From positions 30,404 to 94,403 of the forward strand of contig JBMSAU010000110.1 of NCBI GenBank assembly GCA_049414625.1: 64,000 nt of DNA. Direction: 5' to 3'. Each line of letters opens with the position of its first letter. The first letter of the stretch is position 1. The DNA comes from WYEG01 sp049414625 (GTDB lineage Bacteria > Desulfobacterota > Thermodesulfobacteria > Thermodesulfobacteriales > Thermodesulfobacteriaceae). The notes under the pieces were generated by a model. It was not told where the DNA came from, did no database searches, and saw nothing but the letters and a program-made list of their open reading frames with translations. Both the position numbers and the translations under genes were made by a program. Shown here one piece after another: positions 44,899-53,896 of this stretch.

Positions 44899-45948
44899 GA
44901 TATTAAGAGAATATATGCCACAGATAATTCAGAGATTACAAACTTATTCAAAAAAGTTCCTCTAAAAAAAGATGAAACTTCTGTTATGAAACTTTACCAA
45001 CTAACTTGTAAAGGTTCTGCTTCCGTTAACTATACAGAAACAGAAAAAAATAAATTAATTAGGATACCCATATTTACTTTATCTGTTAACAAAACAATTA
45101 TTTACATTCCAAAGTATGATTTATATAACGTTGACATTGTAACTCCTGTTAAAGAGTTAGAAGAATATTTTGGAAAGTTTTATGCCAAGTTTTTAGCAAC
45201 TCTATCAGATCAAGGAAAAATAGTTATAGTTAGAGATATCGTTTTACCCAGATTTATAGCCGTTCAATGTCCTACGTATGTAGCTGATAGATTTGTCTTG
45301 AATTCACTGCCCAAAATTGTTAGTGATTTATATATCATATTTAAAAGTAAAGATGAAGTCACTGTAGATGCTTTGTTATCTCCGATTAGTAAGATTAAAT
45401 TGATGCTTGATATGTATAACAATATCAACAACAGGTTTGATATATTAGTAGAGTATTTATCCAGCAATGTTGAAATATTTTTGGAACAGGTCTTGGAGAT
45501 GTTTAAATACTTTCTATTTTCACAGAAAGGACTAAATGTTAGTCAAATCAAAGATGAAGTTCATGCTAAAATAACACTTTACATTTTACATCACTTTATA
45601 TCTCCATTAATGTTTCCGAATTTGACTGATCAACAAAGAGAACAAATCATAAACAAGTTTTCAAAACGATTGAACTATAAATTTGTTTACAATCCAAATT
45701 ACATACCAACACTGGGAAATCTGTTCTCATCAATATCCGAGTTAGATAAAGAGTTATACTACTATCAAGATGTAACAAGAGTATTTGCTCGTGCCTATAA
45801 AATACATCCGTATTTGCTATGGACTTTAAGTAATATTTATGGTATGTTGCATACTCTTATTGCGAATCAATTCAACATACAAATAATGAAGATACCTTTG
45901 TTATCAAGGTTTATTACCTTACAACTTCCTCTAAAAAGAGGAGAGTAA
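44893..45948 (+). CDS. Unknown late-class protein in tail cluster
   Basis: A 351-residue protein, helical in its second half, with no recognised motif. The open frame begins at 44866, but the AGC-box (9 nt) selects the ATG at 44893. It ends with a Leu-rich segment and LPLKRGE, and the stop is followed 2 bp later by the next gene, the only clear case here of a possible translationally coupled pair in the viral backbone. A baseplate role is suggested only by position. Confidence 0.65.
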   Translation: MLDIKRIYATDNSEITNLFKKVPLKKDETSVMKLYQLTCKGSASVNYTETEKNKLIRIPIFTLSVNKTIIYIPKYDLYNVDIVTPVKELEEYFGKFYAKFLATLSDQGKIVIVRDIVLPRFIAVQCPTYVADRFVLNSLPKIVSDLYIIFKSKDEVTVDALLSPISKIKLMLDMYNNINNRFDILVEYLSSNVEIFLEQVLEMFKYFLFSQKGLNVSQIKDEVHAKITLYILHHFISPLMFPNLTDQQREQIINKFSKRLNYKFVYNPNYIPTLGNLFSSISELDKELYYYQDVTRVFARAYKIHPYLLWTLSNIYGMLHTLIANQFNIQIMKIPLLSRFITLQLPLKRGE

Positions 45949-45950
45949 AA

Positions 45951-46607
45951 ATGATTTACATAACTTATAAATATAACATGAGACAATCTCCTGCAACTAA
46001 ATCATTAAAACACTTCGAGCAAAGAATATTTGATCGCATACATCAGATCGAGAAAGGATTACTTGAATTACAAATATCTCCTTTGTTTAAGTTTAATAAA
46101 AATGAGTTTAGATGGCTCTTGTTTTTGGATGTAGAAACCATCACTAAAATTAGAGAACCAAATAAAGGATTAACATTAAAAACTTTCACAGGTAGAGGCT
46201 TACATGTTTTCAATTTTGTTGCTTACAAGATTCGTGATATTATTAAAACTAGACAAATGTTAAAACAAAACGAATGCATAAAAAATAAGATTGATATAGC
46301 AACTACATTAAGAGTAACACCAATGAGATTTTTAGGTTGCTTTTCAACAAAACATAAAATATGGCTACATCCTTATTTAGTTGAACATGGTGATTACGAA
46401 CAAATAAAATATCTTGCTTCCAAACCACCGAGTGTGTATTTGCAAACAAAATTTGCAAAACAAGTTTGTGATTATTTATCCATACCATATAACAAACACG
46501 ATTTAGATACGTATGCTAGAATAATAGTTGAACCTTTCAAAAAAATTATTAAAAGCGAAAGTAACATTTTGGATATTGTAAATCATATGCTAAACTGTGT
46601 ACAATAA
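45951..46607 (+). CDS. Possible archaeo-eukaryotic primase-like or exonuclease-like protein
   Basis: A 218-residue basic protein. WLLFLDVETITK, then LKTFTGRGLHVFNF, then TLRVTPMRFLGCF and KHKIWLHPYLV follow the order of motifs in archaeo-eukaryotic primases (acidic pair, GxGxH, then an R...S...LH region). Alternatively, FLDVET could be an exonuclease motif I, which would supply the domain missing from the split polymerase B. Neither is certain. There is no C-box or AGC-box; the start is 2 bp after the upstream stop with GAGGAGAG as a possible Shine-Dalgarno site. Confidence 0.5.
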   Translation: MIYITYKYNMRQSPATKSLKHFEQRIFDRIHQIEKGLLELQISPLFKFNKNEFRWLLFLDVETITKIREPNKGLTLKTFTGRGLHVFNFVAYKIRDIIKTRQMLKQNECIKNKIDIATTLRVTPMRFLGCFSTKHKIWLHPYLVEHGDYEQIKYLASKPPSVYLQTKFAKQVCDYLSIPYNKHDLDTYARIIVEPFKKIIKSESNILDIVNHMLNCVQ

Positions 46608-46623
46608 AGCTAAATTTTAAAAC

Positions 46624-47067
46624 ATGAGGAACTTTGCCATACCTAGAAACCTATTGAACATATCCTTTAATGTTGTTTATGCAGATAAATTCATTATTTG
46701 TAGCATGGAACCCAGTACTAGTGATGAAGATAGTCTTCTGATTGCAGGATTAGATCACACAGAAATTGTTGCTAATAATAAACGAGTAAAATTTTCCAAC
46801 TTAGAAAAAGGTTTAAGATTGTATACAGGTAGTTATTACTATGTTGTTAAGGATATCGTACATGTAAAACAAAATAATCTAGTTCCATTTTACATTGCAA
46901 AACCATTTATGGAAATCGGAGAATTTAGAATCTTTGGTCCGTTTAGAGTTAATTTAGAAATAACAGAAAACGAAACTGAGGAATATGAAATAGCTAATCT
47001 AAAAATAAGTTTTGAAAAGAAATTTAATTTGTTAGAGGTATTAGATACTAACTTTGCGGCAAATTAG
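46624..47067 (+). CDS. Unknown early-class protein
   Basis: A 147-residue beta-rich acidic protein (LLNISFNVVYADKFIICSM; KISFEKKFNLLEVLD) without a known motif. A C-box (CTAAATTT, 6 nt) precedes the ATG 16 bp after the previous stop. It sits at the head of a run of C-box genes that includes FolE and the MoxR-type ATPase. Confidence 0.6.
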   Translation: MRNFAIPRNLLNISFNVVYADKFIICSMEPSTSDEDSLLIAGLDHTEIVANNKRVKFSNLEKGLRLYTGSYYYVVKDIVHVKQNNLVPFYIAKPFMEIGEFRIFGPFRVNLEITENETEEYEIANLKISFEKKFNLLEVLDTNFAAN

Positions 47068-47089
47068 CAAATTGTCTAAATTTTTTACA

Positions 47090-47341
47090 ATGAGGAAAGT
47101 CAAAGTTCCAAAAAAAGAAATTTCCAATTTAGATCAATTAATACTCGATTTCATGAATCTACCGTCAATTGACAGAATGAGAAGAATTATGTATTGCATG
47201 TATAATGTAAATACATATGATGAAGATACAATAAAAATTGATCCTTATTTGTTACCGATGTTTAGAAAATTAAAATCTATGTATCCAACGGTTAGGGATG
47301 AAGTCTTATTAAGAGCAACGATGCTAAATTTATCAAAATGA
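47090..47341 (+). CDS. Small early-class protein, unknown
   Basis: An 83-residue basic helical protein starting MRKVKVPKKEISNLDQLIL. A longer frame from 47054 translates the C-box (SKFF), which identifies the ATG at 47090 as the true start with exact 6-nt spacing. The stop overlaps the FolE start codon (ATGA), and the FolE C-box lies inside this gene. It may be a nucleic-acid-binding protein, based only on charge. Confidence 0.6.
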   Translation: MRKVKVPKKEISNLDQLILDFMNLPSIDRMRRIMYCMYNVNTYDEDTIKIDPYLLPMFRKLKSMYPTVRDEVLLRATMLNLSK

Positions 47342-47958
47342 AAGAGTTCTTGAGTATAGCAAAACAATTAGTAGATTTAACAAAAAATGATTCATTTGCA
47401 AATCATTTTACTGAATCTGCAGAGAGAATATCAAAATACTGGATGGAGATTATGCAATTTGCTATTAATAGAAAAAATTTTGATTCTGATGTAGAATGTA
47501 TTAAGCATCTGCTAACTATCAAAACTTTTGAGGATAGAATTAATGAATTAGATTTTGAAGATGAAGATATAAGCATAAACAAAAGCAAAAATTTGCTATT
47601 CGTTGGACCTATTAAAGTATATAGTGTATGCGCTCATCATTATGCTCCCATTATAGGTAATGTCTGGTGTGGATACAAGCCACAAAACAAAATCATTGGC
47701 TTATCAAAATTATCACGTATCGCTAAACTATATGCAAGACAACCCATTGTACAGGAACTATATACTGAAGGACTATTTGATTTGCTAAAGTATTTTACTG
47801 AATCAGACAGAATAGTGGTAATAACTTATATGAGACATTTATGTATGGAATCTAGAGGAATAAATGATACAAATTCGATAACAACATACTACAAACATAA
47901 TTTAGATGATGCAGAATTCCAAGCATTACTATCTACAATTAAGTTTGAGAAACCATAA
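47338..47958 (+). CDS. folE: GTP cyclohydrolase I (FolE)
   Basis: A 206-residue type I GTP cyclohydrolase, which converts GTP to dihydroneopterin triphosphate. Zinc ligands are Cys98 in VCAHHYAPIIG, with His101, and the second Cys in YMRHLCMESRGI; GLSKLSRIAKLYARQPIVQE is the family hallmark. In viruses with QueD and QueC it usually feeds 7-deazaguanine synthesis rather than folate. The C-box lies within the end of the previous gene, 6 nt before this ATG, so it has its own start signal despite the 4-bp overlap. Confidence 0.93.
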   Translation: MKEFLSIAKQLVDLTKNDSFANHFTESAERISKYWMEIMQFAINRKNFDSDVECIKHLLTIKTFEDRINELDFEDEDISINKSKNLLFVGPIKVYSVCAHHYAPIIGNVWCGYKPQNKIIGLSKLSRIAKLYARQPIVQELYTEGLFDLLKYFTESDRIVVITYMRHLCMESRGINDTNSITTYYKHNLDDAEFQALLSTIKFEKP

Positions 47959-47988
47959 CTATTTTACAAATTGTCTAAATTTTTTGTT

Positions 47989-49047
47989 ATGAAGTTAAGT
48001 AGTTTGCTACAAGTTAATATTGATCGAATGCTGCTATTGGGACCTCCAGGAATTGGTAAAACATCTATTATTAAACAGATTGCAATATCAGAATCTGAAA
48101 AGAAAAATAAAATATTTGTTGATCTGAATGAAAAATTTTCAGCAGATGAGATATTGAAAAATCCAGATAAATACTATGTGTACTATAGGATTATTGCTCC
48201 GTATTTTAATAGTGATATCATAGAATTTCCAAAAATTGTTGATGGATATGTTAAATTATTTCCTGTAGAGGTATTTGAAGTATTACAGAAATGCGAAGGT
48301 ATACTATTTGTTGATGAGATAACGAATGTTCAAATACCTCATATAAGAACATTGTTCTATTCATTACTTGATTCGAAGGAATTGGGTAGTCATATAAAAT
48401 TGAGTCATTTGAAAATTGTAGCAGCTGGTAACAAAATTGAACATTCGGAAGATGCGGAAACATTACCAAAACCATTGAGAAACAGATTAATAATTGTTAA
48501 TGTAGAAGTAGATGCTAATGATTGGCTAAAGTGGTATACATCATCTAATTCATTCAATGAACATGTTGCCGCATTTATACATGAACATCCAGGATATTTG
48601 CTATATGATGTTGATCCAAAGTATGACGATGGATATGTTAATTTTGCATCACCAAGAACATGGGAACGAGTTGGAATATTACTAAATGAAATGAAAGATA
48701 ATATTGATACAAAAATTAGGAGAGAATTGTTGGTAGGATTATTAGGACCAATTGTAGCTGATAAGTTTGACTCATTCTTAAAATATAATGTTGACTATCA
48801 TAGATTAAAGAATCACTATGAATATTGGAACTCATTACATAGATCACAGAAATTGATGGCAATATTCACGATTGCAGCTAATATTAACAAAGAATGGATT
48901 AAATTTCTAATGTGGCTAATTGATCATGAACCGGAGATGGTTAAGATTTGTTTGGATAAGGTTAATACAAAACTAAATGTGGATATAGTCAAAGATCTAA
49001 CAATGCTTAATGTTCAACTATCAAAAAAGATTTCGCTATTGAGATAA
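47989..49047 (+). CDS. MoxR-type AAA+ ATPase
   Basis: A 352-residue ATPase: Walker A LLLGPPGIGKTS with GPPGIGKT at residues 18-25, Walker B ILFVDEIT near residue 105, then sensor 1 KIVAAGNK and PKPLRNRL with the arginine finger. This layout is that of MoxR/McrB-like ATPases, which act with VWA-domain proteins; the partner is probably the product of 27387-28721. The C-box determines the start; the 6 codons upstream only translate it (SKFF). The substrate of the pair is unknown. Confidence 0.8.
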   Translation: MKLSSLLQVNIDRMLLLGPPGIGKTSIIKQIAISESEKKNKIFVDLNEKFSADEILKNPDKYYVYYRIIAPYFNSDIIEFPKIVDGYVKLFPVEVFEVLQKCEGILFVDEITNVQIPHIRTLFYSLLDSKELGSHIKLSHLKIVAAGNKIEHSEDAETLPKPLRNRLIIVNVEVDANDWLKWYTSSNSFNEHVAAFIHEHPGYLLYDVDPKYDDGYVNFASPRTWERVGILLNEMKDNIDTKIRRELLVGLLGPIVADKFDSFLKYNVDYHRLKNHYEYWNSLHRSQKLMAIFTIAANINKEWIKFLMWLIDHEPEMVKICLDKVNTKLNVDIVKDLTMLNVQLSKKISLLR

Positions 49048-49419
49048 ATTGATCATTTTTTGCTTCCAGAACTCTATTAAATACTTCTTTTTAAATATGT
49101 GATTTCTGCTAGCATACAATTTCAGAGTATTTTTTATAACTCTCATTGTGTATAATTTGAGACTAAAATATTTACCATCGGTTAGATACGAGATTAGCAA
49201 TCTATCTTTATAGATTTCAGAGCTCATCATTAATTCCTTTAAGCCAAGCTTGGTAAAATTTGATGCTAATTTATCGCCTCCATAAACAGGCAATAAATCC
49301 ACATCGTCAATATCATAAAAGTTATCATCCTTTGCATATTTGATTTGATAGAATTTTTTTGCTTTCTCATGTTGTCCAAATAATATGTGTGCTGATATCT
49401 CCTTATGTTGATCTTGCAT
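49036..49419 (-). CDS. Unknown early-class protein
   Basis: A 127-residue basic protein (many Lys, Tyr and Leu) without a known motif. It starts MQDQHKEISAHILFGQHEKA and has a C-box 6 nt before the ATG. It overlaps the convergent MoxR gene by 12 bp at its 3' end and lies downstream of the R2 ribonucleotide reductase. Confidence 0.55.
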   Translation of the reverse strand: MQDQHKEISAHILFGQHEKAKKFYQIKYAKDDNFYDIDDVDLLPVYGGDKLASNFTKLGLKELMMSSEIYKDRLLISYLTDGKYFSLKLYTMRVIKNTLKLYASRNHIFKKKYLIEFWKQKMINLSQ

Positions 49420-49450
49420 AACAAAAAATTTAGTATAATTGTAAAAAAAA

Positions 49451-50485
49451 CTACCATTTTAATTCGTTTCGTTTTGCGTATGTTTGTGGTTTCTTTTGGA
49501 AGAAATCTGTTTTGGTATTGTTTATTGTCCTAAATTGATCAATCCAAGGTAATGGATTCTCTGTTATGTGATATATTGGCTTGAAACCTAATTGAGTTAT
49601 CCTCAAGTTAGCCAAATATTTTATGTACTTCTCAATCAAATCATTGTTTATACCCAATATTTTGTTTTGTGTTACATATTGTCCCCATCTAATTTCATGA
49701 TATGTAGCAAATTTAAAGTATTCAACAATCCATTTCTCAAGTTCTTTAAATACATCCGGTTGCTCCTCCTTTAGGCTAAGTATTATATTGCGAAACAATG
49801 TAACATGGGTTAACTCATCTCTGTTTATGTATTTTATTTGTTGAACTGTGTTTAACATTTTGCCTTGTCTACCAAGTGTATAGAAGAATGCAAAACCAGA
49901 ATAAAAGTATAAGCTCTCAAGTACGTAGTTTGCAATAGTAGACTTAACAAAGTTTTCAATACTTGGATTGAATCTCAAGTTATCATAAATTTCAGCTATG
50001 ACTTTTATACGCTCCTTCAATATTTCATCTTGTCTCCAGTAGTTGTATATCTCATCTGCTTTGATAGGATCTACAACACTTTCAAGTATTAGTTGATAGG
50101 AATATGAATGTAGTGCTTCCTGAAATTCCTGTGCTGTTATAGCCATATGCAATTCTGGAGCGGTTAAATATCTTGTGAATTCTTTCAAATTAACAACTTG
50201 AAAACTATCTAAAGCAATTAGAAAGCTTAACACTAATTCATATGCTCGCTTCTCAGCTTCTGATAGTGATTTCTCATATTGTTTTTTGTCATCATTCATA
50301 GATATTTCTTCAGGTATCCAAAAGTTTGTAAATCCCATTGTTCTGTATAAATCATATGCCCAATTGTATTTGAGATTATTCAATTCCATAATGTTAGTTG
50401 TATTTCCGCCAATGATGCATCTGGCATCAATATTTCTTTCTCCAAATTCGTTAAATATTTTTGTTGGACTTAAATACTTTTCCAT
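49451..50485 (-). CDS. nrdB: Class I ribonucleotide reductase small subunit (R2)
   Basis: A 344-residue R2 protein, which holds the diiron-tyrosyl radical that drives reduction of ribonucleotides. Ligands are visible as Asp93 (ALDSFQ), Glu123 and His126 in EFQEALHSYSY, with the radical Tyr130 four residues after the His, then a later Glu in ESLYFYSG and the pair RDELTHVTLF. The frame is open 66 bp further upstream, but that stretch translates the C-box (AKFITM), which sets the start at 50485. The large subunit R1 is not in the window. Confidence 0.92.
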   Translation of the reverse strand: MEKYLSPTKIFNEFGERNIDARCIIGGNTTNIMELNNLKYNWAYDLYRTMGFTNFWIPEEISMNDDKKQYEKSLSEAEKRAYELVLSFLIALDSFQVVNLKEFTRYLTAPELHMAITAQEFQEALHSYSYQLILESVVDPIKADEIYNYWRQDEILKERIKVIAEIYDNLRFNPSIENFVKSTIANYVLESLYFYSGFAFFYTLGRQGKMLNTVQQIKYINRDELTHVTLFRNIILSLKEEQPDVFKELEKWIVEYFKFATYHEIRWGQYVTQNKILGINNDLIEKYIKYLANLRITQLGFKPIYHITENPLPWIDQFRTINNTKTDFFQKKPQTYAKRNELKW

Positions 50486-50517
50486 AGTGATAAATTTAGC
50501 ATAGGTGCAAAAAAATG

Positions 50518-50814
50518 TTAAAACTTCATTTTTCTTAATTTCAAAATACACTTCGGATGTACTTCATGCATATAAAATTGAACAATTTTATTCCCTTTTT
50601 CCAATTCATTTGGAATAAATTTCACTGGAACATAAAACAATTTTGGAGTTATTTGTAATTTAATCACATCTGAATTGTAATGTACGAGATAATTGTTATC
50701 ATTTTTAAATACCATAATTTCAATTGATACAGATCCCGGTATTAATTCTTTCATAATGGATGAAATCAAATCGTAATTTAGAATTCCTTCCTTGTCGTAT
50801 ATAAACACTTCCAT
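50518..50814 (-). CDS. Small early-class protein, unknown
   Basis: A 98-residue protein with a mixed pattern (MEVFIYDKEGILNYDLI; VSIEIMVFKNDNNYLVHY) and a basic C-terminus LKLRKMKF. A C-box lies 6 nt before the ATG, preceded by CAACCAAT. It is in a minus-strand run of C-box genes with the recombinase and R2. The function is not recognised. Confidence 0.6.
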   Translation of the reverse strand: MEVFIYDKEGILNYDLISSIMKELIPGSVSIEIMVFKNDNNYLVHYNSDVIKLQITPKLFYVPVKFIPNELEKGNKIVQFYMHEVHPKCILKLRKMKF

Positions 50815-50845
50815 GTTTATAAATTTAGATTGGTTGTAAAAAAAA

Positions 50846-51430
50846 TTAAACTAATCTAAATAAACTGTAGCTATCATATCTTCCAATCAATATTGTATGT
50901 TCATCATCTGTATATATGTCGATTACCTCCGGATCAAAGTCAAGTATTGTGTTTAATGGAACTTCTAATTTTGTTTCTGCATCCAGATATATTTCTGATT
51001 CAAAATCAATCGTTGAACATACTATTTTATCATTTTCAATGTTTACATTCAATCCTTTCATAACAGAAGTTAGTTCATAGACTTTGCTTAGAATACCTGT
51101 ATCAATTCTATAGTTGTATATATTGTTGGTGTATAGGTTTATAATCTTCTTGAGCAAATCATTTTTATCTTCATTTTTCATTACAGTGAATTTAAACTTT
51201 CCAAAATTTGTTTCAATTACTAACTCATTTGAACCATAATTTACAGCAATGTTTTTGATTGCATCTTTCTCAAGAATTTGTAGTGGAGCATAATTAACAA
51301 TTGAACAGTTGGGTAGAAAATCATTTGCTCCGACTAATACAAAATCATTGTTGTAAGCATACATAATATTATCATCAATCGTAATAAAGAATGCTCCAAT
51401 TTTAGTTGCCGTCTTAACTAATTCTTTCAT
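50846..51430 (-). CDS. Early-class protein, possible sliding-clamp-like
   Basis: A 194-residue acidic protein with regular alternation of strands and helices in two similar halves (LVKTATKIGAFFITIDDN and the later VYELTSVMKGLNVNIEND; each followed by strands). This duplicated pattern, acidic charge and size are what one expects of a phage sliding clamp such as T4 gp45, and the genome has a clamp loader but no other clamp candidate in this window. No direct motif confirms it. The C-box is 6 nt before the ATG. Confidence 0.5.
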   Translation of the reverse strand: MKELVKTATKIGAFFITIDDNIMYAYNNDFVLVGANDFLPNCSIVNYAPLQILEKDAIKNIAVNYGSNELVIETNFGKFKFTVMKNEDKNDLLKKIINLYTNNIYNYRIDTGILSKVYELTSVMKGLNVNIENDKIVCSTIDFESEIYLDAETKLEVPLNTILDFDPEVIDIYTDDEHTILIGRYDSYSLFRLV

Positions 51431-51461
51431 TTTAATAAATTTAGCCTGGTTGCATAAAAAA

Positions 51462-52574
51462 TTAGATATCTATATCCAATTCATCAAGTTGATGATTTTT
51501 CTTTTTTGTTTTTTTGTTTGTGTCTATATCCTCTGTTGATAATACATCTTCAGTATTCTGCATATTAGCAAGTATGTCCATTTCTGTTTGACTATCAGAA
51601 ACATTATCTTCAAACATATATGGTTTGACTAATATCTCGTATGTACTAGTGTTAATTAAATTATCAAGCTGTTCTCTGAACTTTGTATCATTTTTGTATA
51701 GAGTTATAACATCTTTTATTAATAAACCTTTGTCTGTAAATGGAAACTTTAATCTTCCTTGCTTTGATTCAATTACATTATAATCAACTAGAAATTGTAA
51801 TGATGATAGCAAATCAAAGAACCCGTATTTGTCAGAGAATGCTATTTTTATACTCTTCCCACTAGTAAACAATCTGTTCTTTATAATACCAGCTTCGACG
51901 AATCTTATTTGAACATTACCTGCTAACTCTTTTGTTTCTTTTGCTATTAGATACAGCATTTGATTTGCTGCATACAGTAATGCAGCTCCACCCGGTATCC
52001 TGTATTTTCCCTTTATTGTTAGTAATCCAGTTGATCCAAAGGGAGTTAAACTTATGTTCTCTTTCATGTGAGCAGTTATAACAACGGTTAGATTATAGTC
52101 AATTTTGTATCTAAACAGTTTGTTTATTAGTCTGGTTAACAGATTTGCTTTTATACCTAGTGCTATACTATCTGTTAGTGAACTAAATTCTTGTTTCGTT
52201 GATAGTGCTGATATGCTATCTATAACTAACAAAGTTTTCTTATCTTGTAATTTTGGCAATAATTCTGATTCAATTGCTTCATCCAATTCTTCTATAGTTG
52301 GAGCATATTGTATGAGATCATTCAAATCTAATCCAAATGCTTTAGCTCTTGTTTCTGTTACAGCAATTTCTGTGTCCAAATAGAATATTTGATAACCCTG
52401 CTTCTTAAATTGTGATGCAATTTGAATAGATAATTGTGTCTTACCTGCACCTGGAGTTCCTACAATCAGTACTATTCCTCTTTCTTCTATTCCACCTCCT
52501 AATATACTATCCAATACTTTAATTTGAGTGGGTATAATTTTTCTCTCTACAAATCTACCTGTTTTTGTAAACAT
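51462..52574 (-). CDS. RecA/UvsX-type recombinase
   Basis: A 370-residue RecA-fold protein: GGGIEERGIVLIVGTPGAGKT with Walker A GTPGAGKT at residues 39-46, IFYLDTEIAVTETRA, Walker B TLLVIDSISALST, and VVITAHMKENIS followed by KYRIPGGAALLYAANQ. It would catalyse strand exchange in viral recombination and repair. The C-terminus is a Lys-rich linker followed by DELDIDI, similar to the tail of the helicase at 28773. The C-box (CTAAATTT, 6 nt) selects the ATG at 52574, ten codons inside the longer frame. Confidence 0.88.
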   Translation of the reverse strand: MFTKTGRFVERKIIPTQIKVLDSILGGGIEERGIVLIVGTPGAGKTQLSIQIASQFKKQGYQIFYLDTEIAVTETRAKAFGLDLNDLIQYAPTIEELDEAIESELLPKLQDKKTLLVIDSISALSTKQEFSSLTDSIALGIKANLLTRLINKLFRYKIDYNLTVVITAHMKENISLTPFGSTGLLTIKGKYRIPGGAALLYAANQMLYLIAKETKELAGNVQIRFVEAGIIKNRLFTSGKSIKIAFSDKYGFFDLLSSLQFLVDYNVIESKQGRLKFPFTDKGLLIKDVITLYKNDTKFREQLDNLINTSTYEILVKPYMFEDNVSDSQTEMDILANMQNTEDVLSTEDIDTNKKTKKKNHQLDELDIDI

Positions 52575-52596
52575 AAACAAAAATTTAGACTGAGTG

Positions 52597-53871
52597 CTAA
52601 ACACTAATTGTTAGTTTATCTCTATCAATATGTACAAACAATTTAACACTAATTATTCTATTGTAGATATTAAATGTAAACAAAAGTTCAATGTATACTA
52701 AACCAAGTGCTTCCACATGTTCTATGTTTAGTATTTGAAAATCTTGTACAATTTCTTTCAGATACAAATTTATATCATCTACGAATGCATTAAGCGCATC
52801 CAAAACCTTATTTATACTAAGCGAATGTAGAGCCCTTAATAAATAGACTCTTAATATTTTCTTCAAAATAGATATTCCTGCTATGAAGTATTCTTGATAA
52901 AATTTGTGCTTGTGTGTGTAAAGATAATCTGTTAATACATCTTCAGCAATTAACTGAGTTGTATTTGTATTCGGATCAATTAAATACTTAAAATCAGCAT
53001 GATCAACTGTTAAAGTTTTTTGTTGTAATCTTGCTTGTAGTAACAGAGCATAGTATATGTAAGACAATAAAATATCTTTATCTCTAAAGTAAGGAAGGTA
53101 ATTAAATTGAAAGACTTCATGTGTCAAAGAATCATTATCTAGTCTGCGTAAAGCAAATAGGTATTCCTTCTGATTCACTTCAGGATAATGATGCGAAGCA
53201 TAAACAACAAAACCAGAACCGTAAACTTCCTTATATTCATAGTATAGTTTGTTTAGCCAATCATCCATAATAGGTATTTGTTCTGCATCTAATTGTTCAG
53301 GTAAAACTATAAATGTAATATCATAACCAGTTGTTAATGTTCTGTATAAGTTATATAATAAATCTTCAAACTGAATCACCTCAATTGTATAAGTTAAAGC
53401 TTGATCATCCAAATCATTTATGTTTATATTGTTTAAACTTTCCCTATCTATAAAAAATGCATCTGTGATATCTCTGTGATTTGTGTAATCAATCAATCTT
53501 AATTGAGATGATAATATCTTTGCTCTTATGTTAAGACCTGCTGGTAAAGTTCTTATTGAGTATGCAATAGTTTGATTACTTATTGATAGTTTGTAGTAGA
53601 CTACTGTGCTTGTTCTTGTTTCTGGTAGAACATACACATAGAAGGGTAAGTTGTTACTTGCTAACTTCCAAGCAACAAAATAAGAACTGTAGCTATTACT
53701 ATTAATTATCTCAATGGGAATTTTACTTACTAATTTATTCAAACTATTAATAAAGATTAAATCTTTTGTGTATGCTTTACCCTTAACAAAAATAATAGTT
53801 GTTAGCGGATCAAATTTTGGTTCTTCTACTTTTTCCTTTATAAAAGTGTTAAGCTGCAAAGCATAAAACAT
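52597..53871 (-). CDS. Late-class protein, possibly sheath-related
   Basis: A 424-residue protein. The segment SSYFVAWKLASNNLPFYVYVL recalls the YVRNGGPxYVVRL region of sheath proteins, and the C-terminal block LLRALHSLSINKVLDALNAFVDDINLYLKE, followed by strands ending LFVHIDRDKL, follows the order of the sheath C-terminal domain. It may be a second, divergent sheath-like or tail-terminator protein. The AGC-box (10 nt) supports a virion role. The assignment is weak and rests on pattern, not on motif. Confidence 0.5.
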   Translation of the reverse strand: MFYALQLNTFIKEKVEEPKFDPLTTIIFVKGKAYTKDLIFINSLNKLVSKIPIEIINSNSYSSYFVAWKLASNNLPFYVYVLPETRTSTVVYYKLSISNQTIAYSIRTLPAGLNIRAKILSSQLRLIDYTNHRDITDAFFIDRESLNNININDLDDQALTYTIEVIQFEDLLYNLYRTLTTGYDITFIVLPEQLDAEQIPIMDDWLNKLYYEYKEVYGSGFVVYASHHYPEVNQKEYLFALRRLDNDSLTHEVFQFNYLPYFRDKDILLSYIYYALLLQARLQQKTLTVDHADFKYLIDPNTNTTQLIAEDVLTDYLYTHKHKFYQEYFIAGISILKKILRVYLLRALHSLSINKVLDALNAFVDDINLYLKEIVQDFQILNIEHVEALGLVYIELLFTFNIYNRIISVKLFVHIDRDKLTISV

Positions 53872-53896
53872 TTATTTGTTAGCTCAAGTCAAAATG
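53869..53896. promoter_or_regulatory. Shared divergent AGC-box region
   Basis: The start codons at 53871 (minus) and 53894 (plus) are 22 bp apart around TTAGCTCAAG. The palindromic AGCT at 53881-53884 serves both: AGC lies 10 nt from the ATG on each side. This is the clearest example of a symmetrical, two-way AGC-box. Confidence 0.6.

Noticed and set aside
45951..46607. Cas-type or reverse-transcriptase assignment for this gene
   Set aside because: No matching motifs; only the primase-like or exonuclease-like reading has any support.
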